A stretch of DNA of 64,000 nucleotides, taken from Pelargonium tetragonum (Eukaryota > Streptophyta > Magnoliopsida > Geraniales > Geraniaceae). Position 1 is the stretch's first letter; the number at the start of each line of letters is the position of its first letter. The notes below the pieces were generated by a model. It saw nothing but the letters and a program-made list of their open reading frames with translations. It ran no database searches and was not told where the DNA came from. The stretch lies in NCBI GenBank assembly GCA_036897445.1, contig JAYMTL010000012.1:62001-126000 (forward strand). Direction: 5' to 3'. The position numbers and the translations under genes are program-made. Positions 25,981-37,840 of the stretch are shown piece after piece.

Positions 25981-26200
25981 TGGTAGTTGTACCCGTCTTT
26001 TAATTAAACCTTAGCTACTGGATTCTTCTTATCGCTATTAGTATTCCTTTATATTTGTATTATAAGTTGTATTAGTAATCTATAACTCTTCTTTTTGTGT
26101 TAATAGCTAGTCCTGGGTATATATTTTAGAGTTATTGTATTAGACGTTCCGTTGGCTGTTAGTAATTACATTACCTCTTGTCTTGTTATTGCTATATAGA
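25981..26200 (-). repeat. island F of the dispersed family
   Basis: A T-rich plus strand without dotting. AGTAATTACATTACCTCT at 26161-26178 is an exact 18-bp copy of 5813-5830 in island E, in the same orientation. The 14 bases TAATTACATTACCT also occur at 28615-28628. Just downstream, CTTGTCTTGTTATT resembles CTTGTCTTATTACT near 28641. No frame is supported. Confidence 0.55.
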
Positions 26201-27674
26201 GAAGGCTTAGAGAGAATGGGAAGGGTTACTATACCCGACATTCGAAGAAGGGAAATGTAAGATAGTCTACACATACATAATACATACATGATAACCAACA
26301 GCAAAAGCGTACCCCCTTTAACTTCAGTTCATTTACTGGAAAGAAAAGACTTCCGAAACCTTAAAAAATTCCTAAACATTTTAGTGGAAAAGGCAACAGG
26401 TCTACTTGTTTTTTTAGAGAAAAAGATTTTTTATGGCTTGGCCGCCTTATGTATTCTTAAGATCTCCACTTTCTCGTAATAGAAAGTATAAAGGGATTGA
26501 GAATTAACAGCTTTAACCTTAGTTTATATAACACAGAAAACCGGTACACGTTTTATTCTGAAGTCTCTAAAAGATTATAAAAGCAGGATCCAGTATCTTC
26601 AGGAAATTTGGGGTTAACCCCTTTTTATTTTATTAGGTTCACTCTAAGAAGAATGTGTCTTGTAGTATAACATCTAAAAAGGAAAGGGCGCTCCCATAAA
26701 AAAAAGCTTCTGTACTGGTACGCGAGCTTTATGCTCAAATTAATTAAAGAGAAAATAAAGGTATATAATAAGTCTAAATCGCACGGAGTTTGATTTTCTA
26801 ATTAAATACTAGTTTTTAAAGAGTCCCATATATGTAACTGCCGACTTTCCTAAAGGAAACCCAAGTAAGATTTTTGGGACAATTTCCCTTAGTCACTTTC
26901 TTTTTATTCGTTATTAACCTAAAAAAAAAGTCTAGAAAAGGAATGCCCTAAGAAACACTCCTATTTACTGTTTTACTAAATTTTGCTATCCAACCTGTTA
27001 TTTTAAATATTTATAAGGATGCCAGAACAGCAAGCCTTTGGGATTTCCCGCTCTTCAGAGAATTCATTAGGTTTACTGGCTTTTGAAAGATAAAATGACT
27101 AACTCTACAAATATATCGTAGTATAGTGCTTGATGTTCGACAAAATGCTTCTTAAGGGCAACGCCACGTAACTAATAGTGAGGACTACTTTCTTCCCTAA
27201 AAACAAAGTTTTAAACCCGACATTCAAAAAAACTAACCGAGTTTAACCCTATAGGCTAAGCCACGTAAAAACTATATTATTTGCACAAGTTTATTCCTCT
27301 CGCTTAGGCCTCCTCTGCCAATCTGCTACAAATTTTGTATATCAGACTTGACCAAAATATCCTGACGAAGTTTAATTATCTTTTGTTGAACCAAAGAATG
27401 ACAAAGTCTTGTACCCAAGTTATTTGTTATATAAAGGGCTCTTTTTTATTATAAGACCGTCCGGTAAATTAACTAGGAGCATAAGCATAATAGAGAGCCT
27501 TTTTTTTGATAAAGTCACTTAAAATTAGGGAGCTACCCCTCGTAAAATTTATGTATTCCTTAATTATCAGAAATTCCAAGTTCTGTGTACCATTCCTATA
27601 GTATATAGTATAAGGATCCTCTTTGAGGCTATCTTACGGATTGATTGTTTAACCCCCTTTCTTTGAAATAGTTG

Positions 27675-27686
27675 TATATATATATA
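27675..27686. repeat. (TA)6 microsatellite
   Basis: Six TA dinucleotides in a row. Another run of the same length is at 38261-38272. These are simple-sequence tracts with no visible link to a gene. Confidence 0.6.
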
Positions 27687-28599
27687 TTCCTAAAGAATTC
27701 ATATCATAGAAATACCAACCCGTTTGAGTATACTCCGGGGCTCCCTTCTGGATAGAACTTTATAAAAGTAAATGGAATAACTAGGGGATTTGGACAAAAG
27801 TTTAGCAGACAACAAGAGCCCTGACGCAGTAAAAAGGAGCCTTAAAATCAATCTTTACTTCTCATAATGGAAAAAAACTACTAAAGCTATTAAAATTCAA
27901 ACTCTCCTACTCGAAAGCTCTTAAATAGAGCATTTTTTCTGCGCTGAATCGGGAAGGCGATTTATGTAACAATACCCTAAAAGATTCTCGTTTTAGAAAG
28001 GAAAAGCTGCTGTCTAGACCTAAAGTTATTCATATCTTTTACTAAAAAGGGCCGGTAATTTGTGAGTGATTCTAGGTTATAGAGGTTTTGTCACGGATTT
28101 AGGGGTATTTTACGATCGGGTTTGTGCACTGTCACTATATTCAAGAAACTCTTTAGATTGCCTTATCAAATCAAAGAGCTAACCTAAGGTATTTTTAGTT
28201 AATCTCAGCTAACTATAAAAAAAACTTGTCAAGCAGTGTCTTTTATCTGTAGTACTTATATTATATAGGTGTCTCCGCGAGTTCTCTGGGGTATGGTGCT
28301 TTGTTAAAATACTGCCTTTTTCCGAGACCCTTTTGTCAGGAAAGTTTTTTGACGTATTTAGATCACTTAATTTGAAATTTCTTCGAAGCAGTTACAAAAA
28401 ATTTCTAAACTAAGGAATTTCTTATATTGAAGTTCGGTTAATACTTCGACCCGCGGATTATCTTAATATCCCAGTTACTTATGAGGTTTTGGTTCATTAT
28501 TTCTGCTTAAAGGGCCTCTCTTTAATACTTTATATACTCTGGATTGCCCTAAGTCTGGCTCTCTATAATACTAGGTTAACCACACTTTAAGAATATTTA

Positions 28600-28700
28600 T
28601 GCTCACTCCTAATTTAATTACATTACCTGCTATTAATGAGCTTGTCTTATTACTGGTACGCTACACATTACGCAAAAATAATAAAGAAAGTATAACATTA
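28600..28700 (-). repeat. island G, small possible family member
   Basis: TAATTACATTACCT at 28615-28628 matches islands E and F exactly over 14 bases. The following CTTGTCTTATTACT resembles island F. TACTGGTACGC at 28651-28661 is also found at 26713-26723. The copy is short, and the flanks return quickly to ordinary AT-rich DNA. Confidence 0.35.
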
Positions 28701-31700
28701 TAAGAGTTTTAGTATTCATTCAATAAGAACCAGTACGAATTTAAATGCATAACGGCCTGATATATACGAAAGCTTCGTAGGAACACTACAAACACGGGTT
28801 TAGGAATGTAGACTGTGCTTTTTACTCAAGCTATTTTACTCATGGTGGACCTACTTCTCTAATGCATTAAGGTTAATACCTTTACCAAACTAATCCTTCT
28901 TCCTCCCATAATTTTGTATATATCACAAAAAGCTTGATATAGGGCATTGTATTGTATTTCTATGTTTTTAATGATCCTAAAATAAAGAGCAAACCCAAAG
29001 TTGAACTCACGAGTAAAGTAAGAAGTAAGAGAATCCTCCAGGTGAAAGGCTTTTTAGTTGACAGGGAACTCCATATAAAAGCAAGAAGTCTTGATCGTTT
29101 AGTTTCCTTAACTTCATTTTTACGTATAGAGCTATTTCCAATAGTAGACATACAAAAAAAGAGAACCCTTTAAATAAATCCTTTAGTACAACTATTGTGC
29201 AATAACCCCTTGAGCGAAAACCCTCTTAATATATGTATGCCAACATACTAGGTCAAGTATAGATAAGAGCTATAAGAAAGAGAATTCCCTAAGCAGTACT
29301 CGTACAAATCTTTCTTTTGAACCTACAGACATAAAACATAAAAATGTTGTTAACTTATGCAAGCATTAAAATTCTCCAAGTTTCTCATAAAAGAAAATTT
29401 TTAAAGGAAGTCTCAAGCTGGACTTTTTATAACTATGAAAAAAGCTACTGAGTCGATAAAAATAGGATACTTTCTATTATAATTATATTCCTCAAAATAT
29501 ATCTTGCGTTCTTTGACGGAATGAGGGAGCTCACGTCAAACTAAGTCTATTTTTTAGAATTTAGGTACGCAGCCAGTATGGGCTAGCTATTTAAGAGCAT
29601 TTCTAGTTTATTCCGCGCAATGCCCCACAATTAGTAAAAAGTTTTAGTACGAAACTCCCTCCTTTTTTGAGCCAACAGTTTCTACAAAGCGAAGCTCTAA
29701 TTAGGGCTTCTATACTGGAGGGGCCGCTTTCCTTTAGTGTCAAAGTGTTCTTATTTTATAAGGAAGCCGCGTCTTGCAAGGTTATATATAAAACCTGGTG
29801 TGGAAGAATGATAAAATTTAATTAAAGCGATTTAGGAGCTTCGTATAAGTAGGCGCTAAAAGGTAATGTAATTAAGGACTTTTGATACTGGTTAGGAAAT
29901 CTTGGGATTTTCAAGTTTTTAAACAAGGACTACTAATAAATTGACTTTCACTGCTAGTCCATTCCAAAGTGTTTTCATACTAATGTTTAATTCTGCTCCT
30001 TTATCCTTATTGAGTAGAGAGTAGGATTTGCTGCTAACTTGACGTGGCGCGTTATCTAAAGTATAGTAAATTGGGGATTGGCTTTTGAAGTATAGCAGAA
30101 TACTAGAATTAACAAAAAAGTTGTAGCTTGAGATTTACAGACTACTCATTTTATTGCTACCTGTTCCCTTGGATTTTTATAGAAAGACTTAGGACAATCC
30201 AAGACTAAACAAGGTATAGTAGGGGTCTTAGACATTAGCTGTTAGAAAAGAAGAAACCCTTTCCTTTTTTATTACTCGCGAATTTTTTGGGGTTCTCTGG
30301 GAATACGTGATTTAAACTCCTAGTATAAGAAATTCCTAAGATCTATCGGATTCAAAAGACTCTTCTAAATGGGTTTAGAGGACAAGTATAACGGAAAGTA
30401 GAGCTGCGTTAGGGAAAGCTTTTCGGTATAGTAACATTTTCATTTTAGGGTTCCATTAACTAAAAATCAGGTCTAAAGGAGCTTCTTTGCTTATATAGTT
30501 AGAGCTATTGGATGATACAGGGAATACTTTGATTAGCCAAAAATCTTACAAGGGTAAAGAACTCTCCAAATTCTTTGTATATTCCTTTTTCTTAGAAAAT
30601 TCTTGAAAAGGGACCCGTTAAAAATTGCAGTATACATAATGCTTATATTAGGATTAGGAAATCCGAATCTCGAACTTCTGCGTGACTAAAAAGAAAAAAC
30701 CTAAGTTTGGTTCGGACACTCTTTTATAACAAACAAGTCCAGGGGGAGAGAGGACCTTTACGCTAACGATTCTAGAGAAATCAGATTAATAAACTTATCA
30801 AACGTAAGATAGATAATGAATGCAGGTACTCCTTCGGTTCGGATCTTGTACAAGAGATAATAAAATAGCATACTTTTCAACCGGATATTTCTAAAATCTT
30901 ACTCACGAGGATTTTCTTCATTGATTAATCGAGAAGTTCTTTTAGCGGAAAGTAATACACCCAACGCTTGTTTTTTTCTAGTTTAGAAAATTCTGTATTT
31001 CCTTTTTTTATTCTTAAGAAATTTAGCAGTAACTGCAAAAGTTTTGAGGGGCTTTAACAAATAAGTTAGTATGTAAGCTAGGAAATCCTGCGGCCAAAAT
31101 ACGTTAAATATTAAAGTGTCTTATCGATATTATAGGAATTTTAAGCTATTAACGCTCTAGTTTTAAAATGGGTATGGGTTCCTATATGGACAAGGGTTTA
31201 CTTCGTTCTTGCTTGTTACTTAAAAAAGAGCAGGAATAGCGCGCGACTCTTGCTTAAGAAGTCAAAACCTAGAAATTTCTTTATCTCTGTTCTCGTCTTT
31301 GTTATTTTCTTATAAAATATAAGAAGGGTTACGGATAATTAGAAAACTAGGAAATTCCGGGCATTTACAGCAGGGAGGACTTATAGGGCTATTTTCACGG
31401 ATAGTTTTTATTTATAGTGTTTCCCGTTTCTCCTATGAGGGAAAAAAAGCCTTAGCATTGCAATCGCGACACTTAATTAATACACCGAGGACCCTATACA
31501 AGTAAAACAGGGGGGTTCCTTCTAAAATGAGGCATTAGATTTTCTTTACTATTATTCTTTTGTTTACAAAGCATTGGCCTATAAGGCATACTGGGGAGAG
31601 CCTATCTTGTACAAGGAGATCTAAAATAGAATATAAACTATAAGTTTTTACCGAATACTCAATTTCTTAACTATTAACCAGAATCCCGGGAATACTTGTT

Positions 31701-31750
31701 TGTTTACTCGTTACGCTTTTCTTCTTTTCAACTCTTATACGGAAACCTTC

Positions 31751-31770
31751 TTGTATAAAATTGTATAAAA
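31751..31770. repeat. 10-bp tandem duplication
   Basis: TTGTATAAAA occurs twice in direct tandem. This is a local slippage-type duplication, not part of a longer array. Confidence 0.65.
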
Positions 31771-34343
31771 AAAAGACATTTAGCTACACAAAAAAGGTAT
31801 ACGAGCTCCCTGGAGAAATTCTTATAATGAATCCGTTTTAGTATCAAGATACCCACAATTAGAACTTTCAACTTATCTAGACAGCTTAAAGGGCCCTTAT
31901 CTTTGCATCTTTGCTGTGTATTAAACCCCGCCCCTTTCTCAGATTTATCCGTCATAATTATTTGCTCTTTTCAAAAGGGTACTTAATTTTCAGAAGCTGT
32001 TTTGAAAAGCAGTATAAAACTAAATCGCCGGTTACACCTGTAATTAGGAAGAGGCGAAATACTTTATCCAAGAAAAAATCTTAGCGAGTAATACTGCAAA
32101 CAAATAGGTATCTAAAAGCATCCTGAAGTAACCCGGACCCTACAATTAGTATATAAATTAGAAAAAAGGAACCCCAATTCCAGTAAGAAAACTTAAAAAA
32201 TCCGCCCAAACAAAGACACCCTCTTACAAGGTTTCTTTGATATACAGTTACGCTTTCACGGTTCCTCTACAATTAGGAAAAGCCCTTCCTTATGTCAAGT
32301 GTCAAGCAAAATTCGTTGAACTTAACGTATCCTTTAGTAAAAAGCAATCCCTTTTATTAAGAATAGAGTCAGGGCACTGCTTTTACTTATAATAACAACC
32401 CCCTCGCAAGACGAGTTAGGGGATTTTTAGTTTAAAGTGCTTTGTGATTTATTATATATCCTGATCTGTACCAATCAACTCTGAATTAGGAAGACTCTTA
32501 GATTAGATAGGTTGAACGCCTCTTTACAAAACTGGAATAAACAATTCTTCCAACATGAGTCTTACTTGACCTAAGTTAAATCCGTCACTTTGAAAAGAAA
32601 TTCCCTTATTAGAGAGGAAGTCATAAACACGAACAGCCCTCTAGGAATATACAAAGGTATCTAAATTTGTTATACTAACCCCTTTTTTGCTATATTCCTA
32701 CCGTATTTTCCCCAAGCCTGGCGCTTAGTGCTAAAGGTTGTCCCAAAAAGACTCAAAAGGACTCCTTTTCAGTTATTCGCTTAAATAAATACCTAATCTT
32801 AACCGTTGTATTTCCATAAAATGTGATCTACTTTTTCGAAAACGGGTAATATGTATGAAAAATTATATGAAAAAGAACTTGTTGTAATTAGGAGCACTCC
32901 TAGAGCACTTTGTCACAAATCTCCGCGATTCCCTTTTTTTAGCTGTATCCCATCCTTTTAAGAGTAGTTAAAATCTCTGGTTTAGAATCCTTGTAAAGCT
33001 TCTTTTTTGTTTTATTTTGTTAGTTTAGTCAGGTTCATTTTTATCGCTAAAACACAAGTGTTTTCCTAGGATACGGGTTTTCTCTTTACTCCTCGAGTAC
33101 TCATTTGAAAATGAACTCCTTTGAAATAGAATCCTCAGGATAGCTTACAAGAAGTGCTTGTTTTGGGTTATCGCTTCTTTAATTAAAATTGTTAAATTTC
33201 TTGTCACTTTATATATTTGTATAAGGAAGTCTATGCTTCTAATTTGGGTTTTAGCTTTTTGGTGCTAGTTTTATACTAAGTCTTTCCCTTTTTATAAATA
33301 AACCAAGATTGAGTATTTGTAAGCCTTTGATAACTTTAACTTACGGGAAGGAACGCCGCGGGGCCCCTATAGTGTAATCAGCACTCCTAAAATATATAGA
33401 TATATAAGTCCTTGGAAACACTATTGTCTGAAATAGTATTCTTTTCTTGTGTAATCTCGCCGAGAATGCCTATAAATAGAAATTAACGCTGGATCGATAA
33501 AATAGGTTTGAAATCAAAGTATCCTTTAGCATTTACGCATAAATCTGGATCCCCTCCCCCAAAAAGAAAGTAAGACTATCTAGTTAAAGTAGTGTAGTTT
33601 CACTTCGCAACTTCGATACTAGATAAAAAGAAAGCTACACTAAAAATCTCAAAAAAGTTTATACTTGTATAAACGCACGAAATTTGTATATATAAAACAA
33701 ATAAAAAGAATCTTAAGGAGCAGGTAAGAGCTAAGTCTATTTAATAAGACCTTAACAGCTTGGTATTTTAGATATTTGAGAAGTTAGTATACCCTTTTTT
33801 TAATAATTGAATTGAATGTAGTAGAGTTGATAGTTATAACTAGAGAATTTCCCTTACGGTACGGATAAAGAAATTGAAGTCTTACCTAGGTTAGACCCCA
33901 AAAAACAGATAAGATAGATGAAGGAATATACTCCAATTGAGGGCGGGTTCCTTCTAGTATAAATCTAGTAAAGGATTACATGTTATAATAAACCGTATAA
34001 AACTTTGAGTAGTTGAGCAAGAAGGCCCTTTTATAGCATTATAGCAAAAATCTTTTATATCCTGCTTAGCTTCAAATGTCCGGAAGATCCTTTAACCTAA
34101 AATAGTTTATAAGACATAGGGGGATTCCGCTTTACTAAGGCCCCTCCTTAGTTTTTAAGTTATACTTATGCCAGAGTTTCTTTTATTTTATTGCTTACTT
34201 CAAAGTTTGTTCATATGTAAAAAAACCTAAAGCAGGCGCTCCTTATAAACCTCTTTTTTTATGCTTTAGATAACAAAATTTTATTGCACTATCTTAAACT
34301 AAAAAGAAGCTATTCAATCCCCTTCTTATCTTAGTCAGCTCGA

Positions 34344-34415
34344 CCCAATTAAACTCAGTGGTTAGAGTTTTCTTATACGGCGGCAAAAGTCCTAGGTTCA
34401 AATCCAATAGTAGGT
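34344..34415 (+). tRNA. degenerate tRNA-Arg(ACG)-like
   Basis: The D stem ACTC/GAGT is perfect around AGTGGTTA. Counting on gives the anticodon loop ATACGGC with ACG at 34377-34379 and T at position 33. The variable loop AAGTC and then CTAGG TTCAAAT follow. The 3' T-stem strand reads CC-AA-TAG: removing the two A bases would give a perfect 5-bp stem. The anticodon stem has one mismatch and two G-T pairs, and the acceptor ends do not pair. The Arg call rests on the counted anticodon and would change if there is an indel upstream. Confidence 0.4.
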
Positions 34416-37400
34416 AATATTCTAAGGTATTACAATTCTAGACCCCGAAATTCATGGGGCTATTACTTAATATACAGCTGTATGCCCTTATTTTATGACT
34501 GCACGAGGTTAAGGGTTTAATATTTTAAATCTAGTTTAGTTATTTTCCTTTCATGGGGAGGAGTCCTATTCAGAAAGAAGTTTCCACTTAGGTCTTATAT
34601 TAGTGTTGTCCTGCATCAAAGTCTCATAAGGATCTCCTTGCATTTTAGTTTTAACCTTTTAGTTTATGTTCTACAAGTTTTCTGAAGAATTACTCTAAAG
34701 TTCTATAGGACTTTCTACAAGCTTCAAGCCTAAAAAATCGCAGCAAAGAAATTTTATATAAGGAAGCTCGCAGTTATCTATCGTATTTCCTGTTCCTAAC
34801 TCGCTTTTATAGGGTTTCCTGCCATAAGTCGTAATTGTAAACTCGAATTAATAAGCGACACCTTAAACTTATCTTAATATTAAATCTTTAAGAAATTTTA
34901 AGGCAGTATGTACTTCTTAGAAGATATGAGTGAGAGAAGTTTACGTAGGTTATCCAAAAAGGCAAAACTCTTTTTCGCTACATCTAGCTAGGAGAATTGC
35001 CAAGGAATACACTAGAATTAGAGAATCTAAGAAAAGTTTAACACTACGCTAAGGGAGTGCTTTCTGTGAAAATCCGAGTTTGCGTCTGGGTTTGCTTATA
35101 CTTGTTGATTGGCTAAGTTTGACTTGCCTAGGAGGATTTTCTTACTTCAAATTAACATCGATAAGATTAAGAATCTAAAACTTCGACTGGTTTTGAACCC
35201 AAGGATACGGGCCCTTGCTTTTAAATGTAATTTTAGAGTTTCAACCTGGGAGGGGTTACTACTATAGACTTACTTCCGCGCAGAGTCCTAGTTTGGGAGA
35301 TAAAGAGATTATATAAGTGATTTAGTAAGTAGACCTGAGAAAGCAAAATACACAACTAATAGTGTATAGATTCTAAAGGTACTCCTGCAAATTAAAGTTA
35401 TGAGCTTCCTTTTTCTACTTAGTCTTGGACTTTTTGGATTCTATATTTCCTATATCAATCACTAAATATTATCTTTCTAAACGGCTTCCTCTATTAGAGT
35501 TTGAATTTCTCTTATACAAAACAAAAGCACCTGGTAACCGAGTAACAGAAGCGTAAGGCTTTCAATTTACGAGGTTATCTCCAGAATTATGTAAACAAAA
35601 CCATATGTACTACTCCCACAGTGCCTTATAAACTAAGCATACTCCTTTTAACACAATATTCGAGAACTCCTTTTCCAAAAGAATTAAGAGCTCGCTCAAA
35701 AACTCTATTACTTATATAAGCGCTTTGGAAGAGATAAGTTATACTCTGGATTCTTATTCCTAGACTTCTACAAGAGAATTCTTAGGTAAGTAGTTACCTT
35801 TGAGCAACCCTAGTTGATTGCAGTTCGATAAAGGAGAAGACTTATAACAAGATTTTTATAGGTGCTAAACTAAACATAAAAAGTAGATTTGATATTTAAG
35901 GCACAAGGTACAGAACTCAAAAAGTACTAGAAGTCTAAGGCCCTGTTATAACAGCTCACCAAGTAGTTTTTTAGAAGTATTGTTACTTGAGGGTGATGCC
36001 GAACTCGCAAATCATGAGGGGCGGCTTATTAAGTTAGGGTTAATATAAAAGTGGTTAGTTATTAATTTTTTTTAGTAGGGCCCCTGTACTATTGTAAAGT
36101 GTATTCTAAAGTGCCTGTTTAAGCTCGGCAATTCTGAAGGGTTGACGTAAATTGGAAACTCTTTTTGTTCTAAAAACCCTACTTGAAAATAGCCCGAGAC
36201 TTTTAAAGGAGTAGTAAAATTTCAATTGATAACCCATAACCAAAGCTCTTCGTCTCTCTTCATGCTATATTACTAGGTTCAGAAGACGAAGCCGGTGAAA
36301 ATTATCCTACGCAGGGAAATCTCCTACAAATACAAAGAACCTTCTAAAGGAGACCTCTACTTCGCGGGCTACAGTATTAAGACCTATACTTAAGTATCCT
36401 TGACTAGAAGTCTTTTTAGGCTCTCTTAATCTTAATAAGTAAAAAAAAAAAGAAAGATTTTCTCAAAAGTGGGTAATCTTAGACTTTTTTTGCTATTCTT
36501 GACGTAAGTTCTATCTTATAATTCATAGGCAGAAAAAACTCCAGTTACTTGAACACGGATTGCGTGGGCTCCTTTTTGGTAGTTAAAACCATACTCATAT
36601 ATCAAAAGGGTTCCTTATTTGAAAAATTGATTGGCAGTTTAAGTAGGGTATCTACCAAGGGGTCTCATATCCATATAGGGTAGTGTTTCGATACTAATTA
36701 TTAAAAATTCCTCCGTAGTTGCCGATATACAATATAGTATAGGGTGTCTAGTAAAAAAATGTACGTTTCTGATGCAAATAACGCAGCTTTTGGATACTTA
36801 ATGTATGATTTTTTCTAAAAATTCAATTTTTATAATTCTATCCCAGATGGGGTGTGGTTACACCTTCTGTATCTTGTATACATTTCTTCAGTATTTTTCA
36901 AAGTGCAGTTCTTTAGGCCGAGAAAAAAATCCGTGTAAGAGAAGGAAGTTTACTGATTAACTTGTCTAGACGGAGGCCCCTTATAAAGGTTAGTAGAATA
37001 CCCTATCATTAATAGCGAAGTTAAGAGAGCAGTGCCTTTTTTAATCTTAGAAAATATTTAGCGGCAGCCCGTTTGCGAGTTAGAAGTCCTTGTTCCTGAA
37101 GAATCCGAGCAATTCCGTTCGAAAGTGTCCCATACGAAGCTAGTTAAAAAGTTTTTAGAGCAGTTAGAAAAATTCTATAAAAAAATCACATGCCCTTTCC
37201 TTTTTTTGTTTGATAGATATAGAAATTCAAGAATACTTATACAAGTACAAGCGCTTAGCTTTAAAAATGAGGCTTCAGGCAAGTGCAAATTACTGCAAAA
37301 GGAATTCTTCAAACGCTTTAAGAAAACTTTGTATTTGTATTCATTAACATTGGACCTTGTTTTTTAGATACTTAATATCTTTGGTGTTTCTTGGAACCTG

Positions 37401-37773
37401 TAGCAGCCTTTATATCTAGTTATTTAGTATAAACCTCCTATGAATATGGGCTTTTACTAAGTCCGCAGGGCAAGCGCTTTAACTTATAAACTGGATTCAT
37501 AGTATAGGGTTTAATTAGGCCTTTAGCTGGATTTAATGAAACGCTACTTGAAAGGTTTCCCGCTGCCATTATAGAAGTTTCCGGGGGTACTTAGTATAAC
37601 AAAGTCGAAGTAAGGTGCGAACCCCATTCTTGATAGTTCCTAAAAATCTCACGGTTTCCCCTTACTAACTAATGCCGTTGAACCCTTGAGTAGCAAAAAC
37701 TTTCACAAAAAGTTGCTATTTTGATTAACCCTCGTGAGTTTTAGTTTTTGTCACTAAAATCTTAGCTCTTTTA
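34416..37773. other. gene-free dotted DNA
   Basis: Dotted texture; a T-arm-like hit at 35175-35236 is listed separately. An 80-codon GTG frame at 37125-37364 is lysine-rich with no motif and chance length. Confidence 0.5.
35175..35236 (-). tRNA. weak tRNA-like fold
   Basis: On the minus strand, 6-bp arms CTAAAA and TTTTAG close about 50 bases that include GGGTTCAAAACC, a T-loop-like segment. No D arm or anticodon loop can be placed, and the T stem is only half paired. It could be a tRNA remnant or a chance fold. Confidence 0.15.
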
Positions 37774-37840
37774 TCTTTATATCAAGGTGGACCACAAGTT
37801 AGTAGTACGTAAGTTTGAAGGTTCGAATCCTATCACCCTA
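37774..37840 (+). tRNA. tRNA-like sequence, unassigned
   Basis: The T-arm GAAGG TTCGAAT CCT-A-TC pairs perfectly if one inserted A is bulged. GGTG near 37785 can pair with CACC near 37834 as an acceptor remnant. The space before the T arm is too short for a normal D arm. The anticodon cannot be fixed: AGT, ACG and TAG are all possible. A 90-codon frame (37787-38056) that starts inside it has a FEGSNPIT start. That is what a T-arm gives when translated, so I do not call it a gene. Confidence 0.3.

Larger units (their letters stand above)
26201..34343. other. gene-free dotted DNA with one weak island
   Basis: Eight kilobases with no supported gene. It includes the 14-bp match to islands E and F at 28615-28628, an (AT)n run at 27675-27686, a 10-mer tandem at 31751-31770, and an rRNA-like word at 26717-26728. 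Frames of 60-75 codons at 26288, 28952 (both strands) and 31728 show no motif. Confidence 0.5.
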
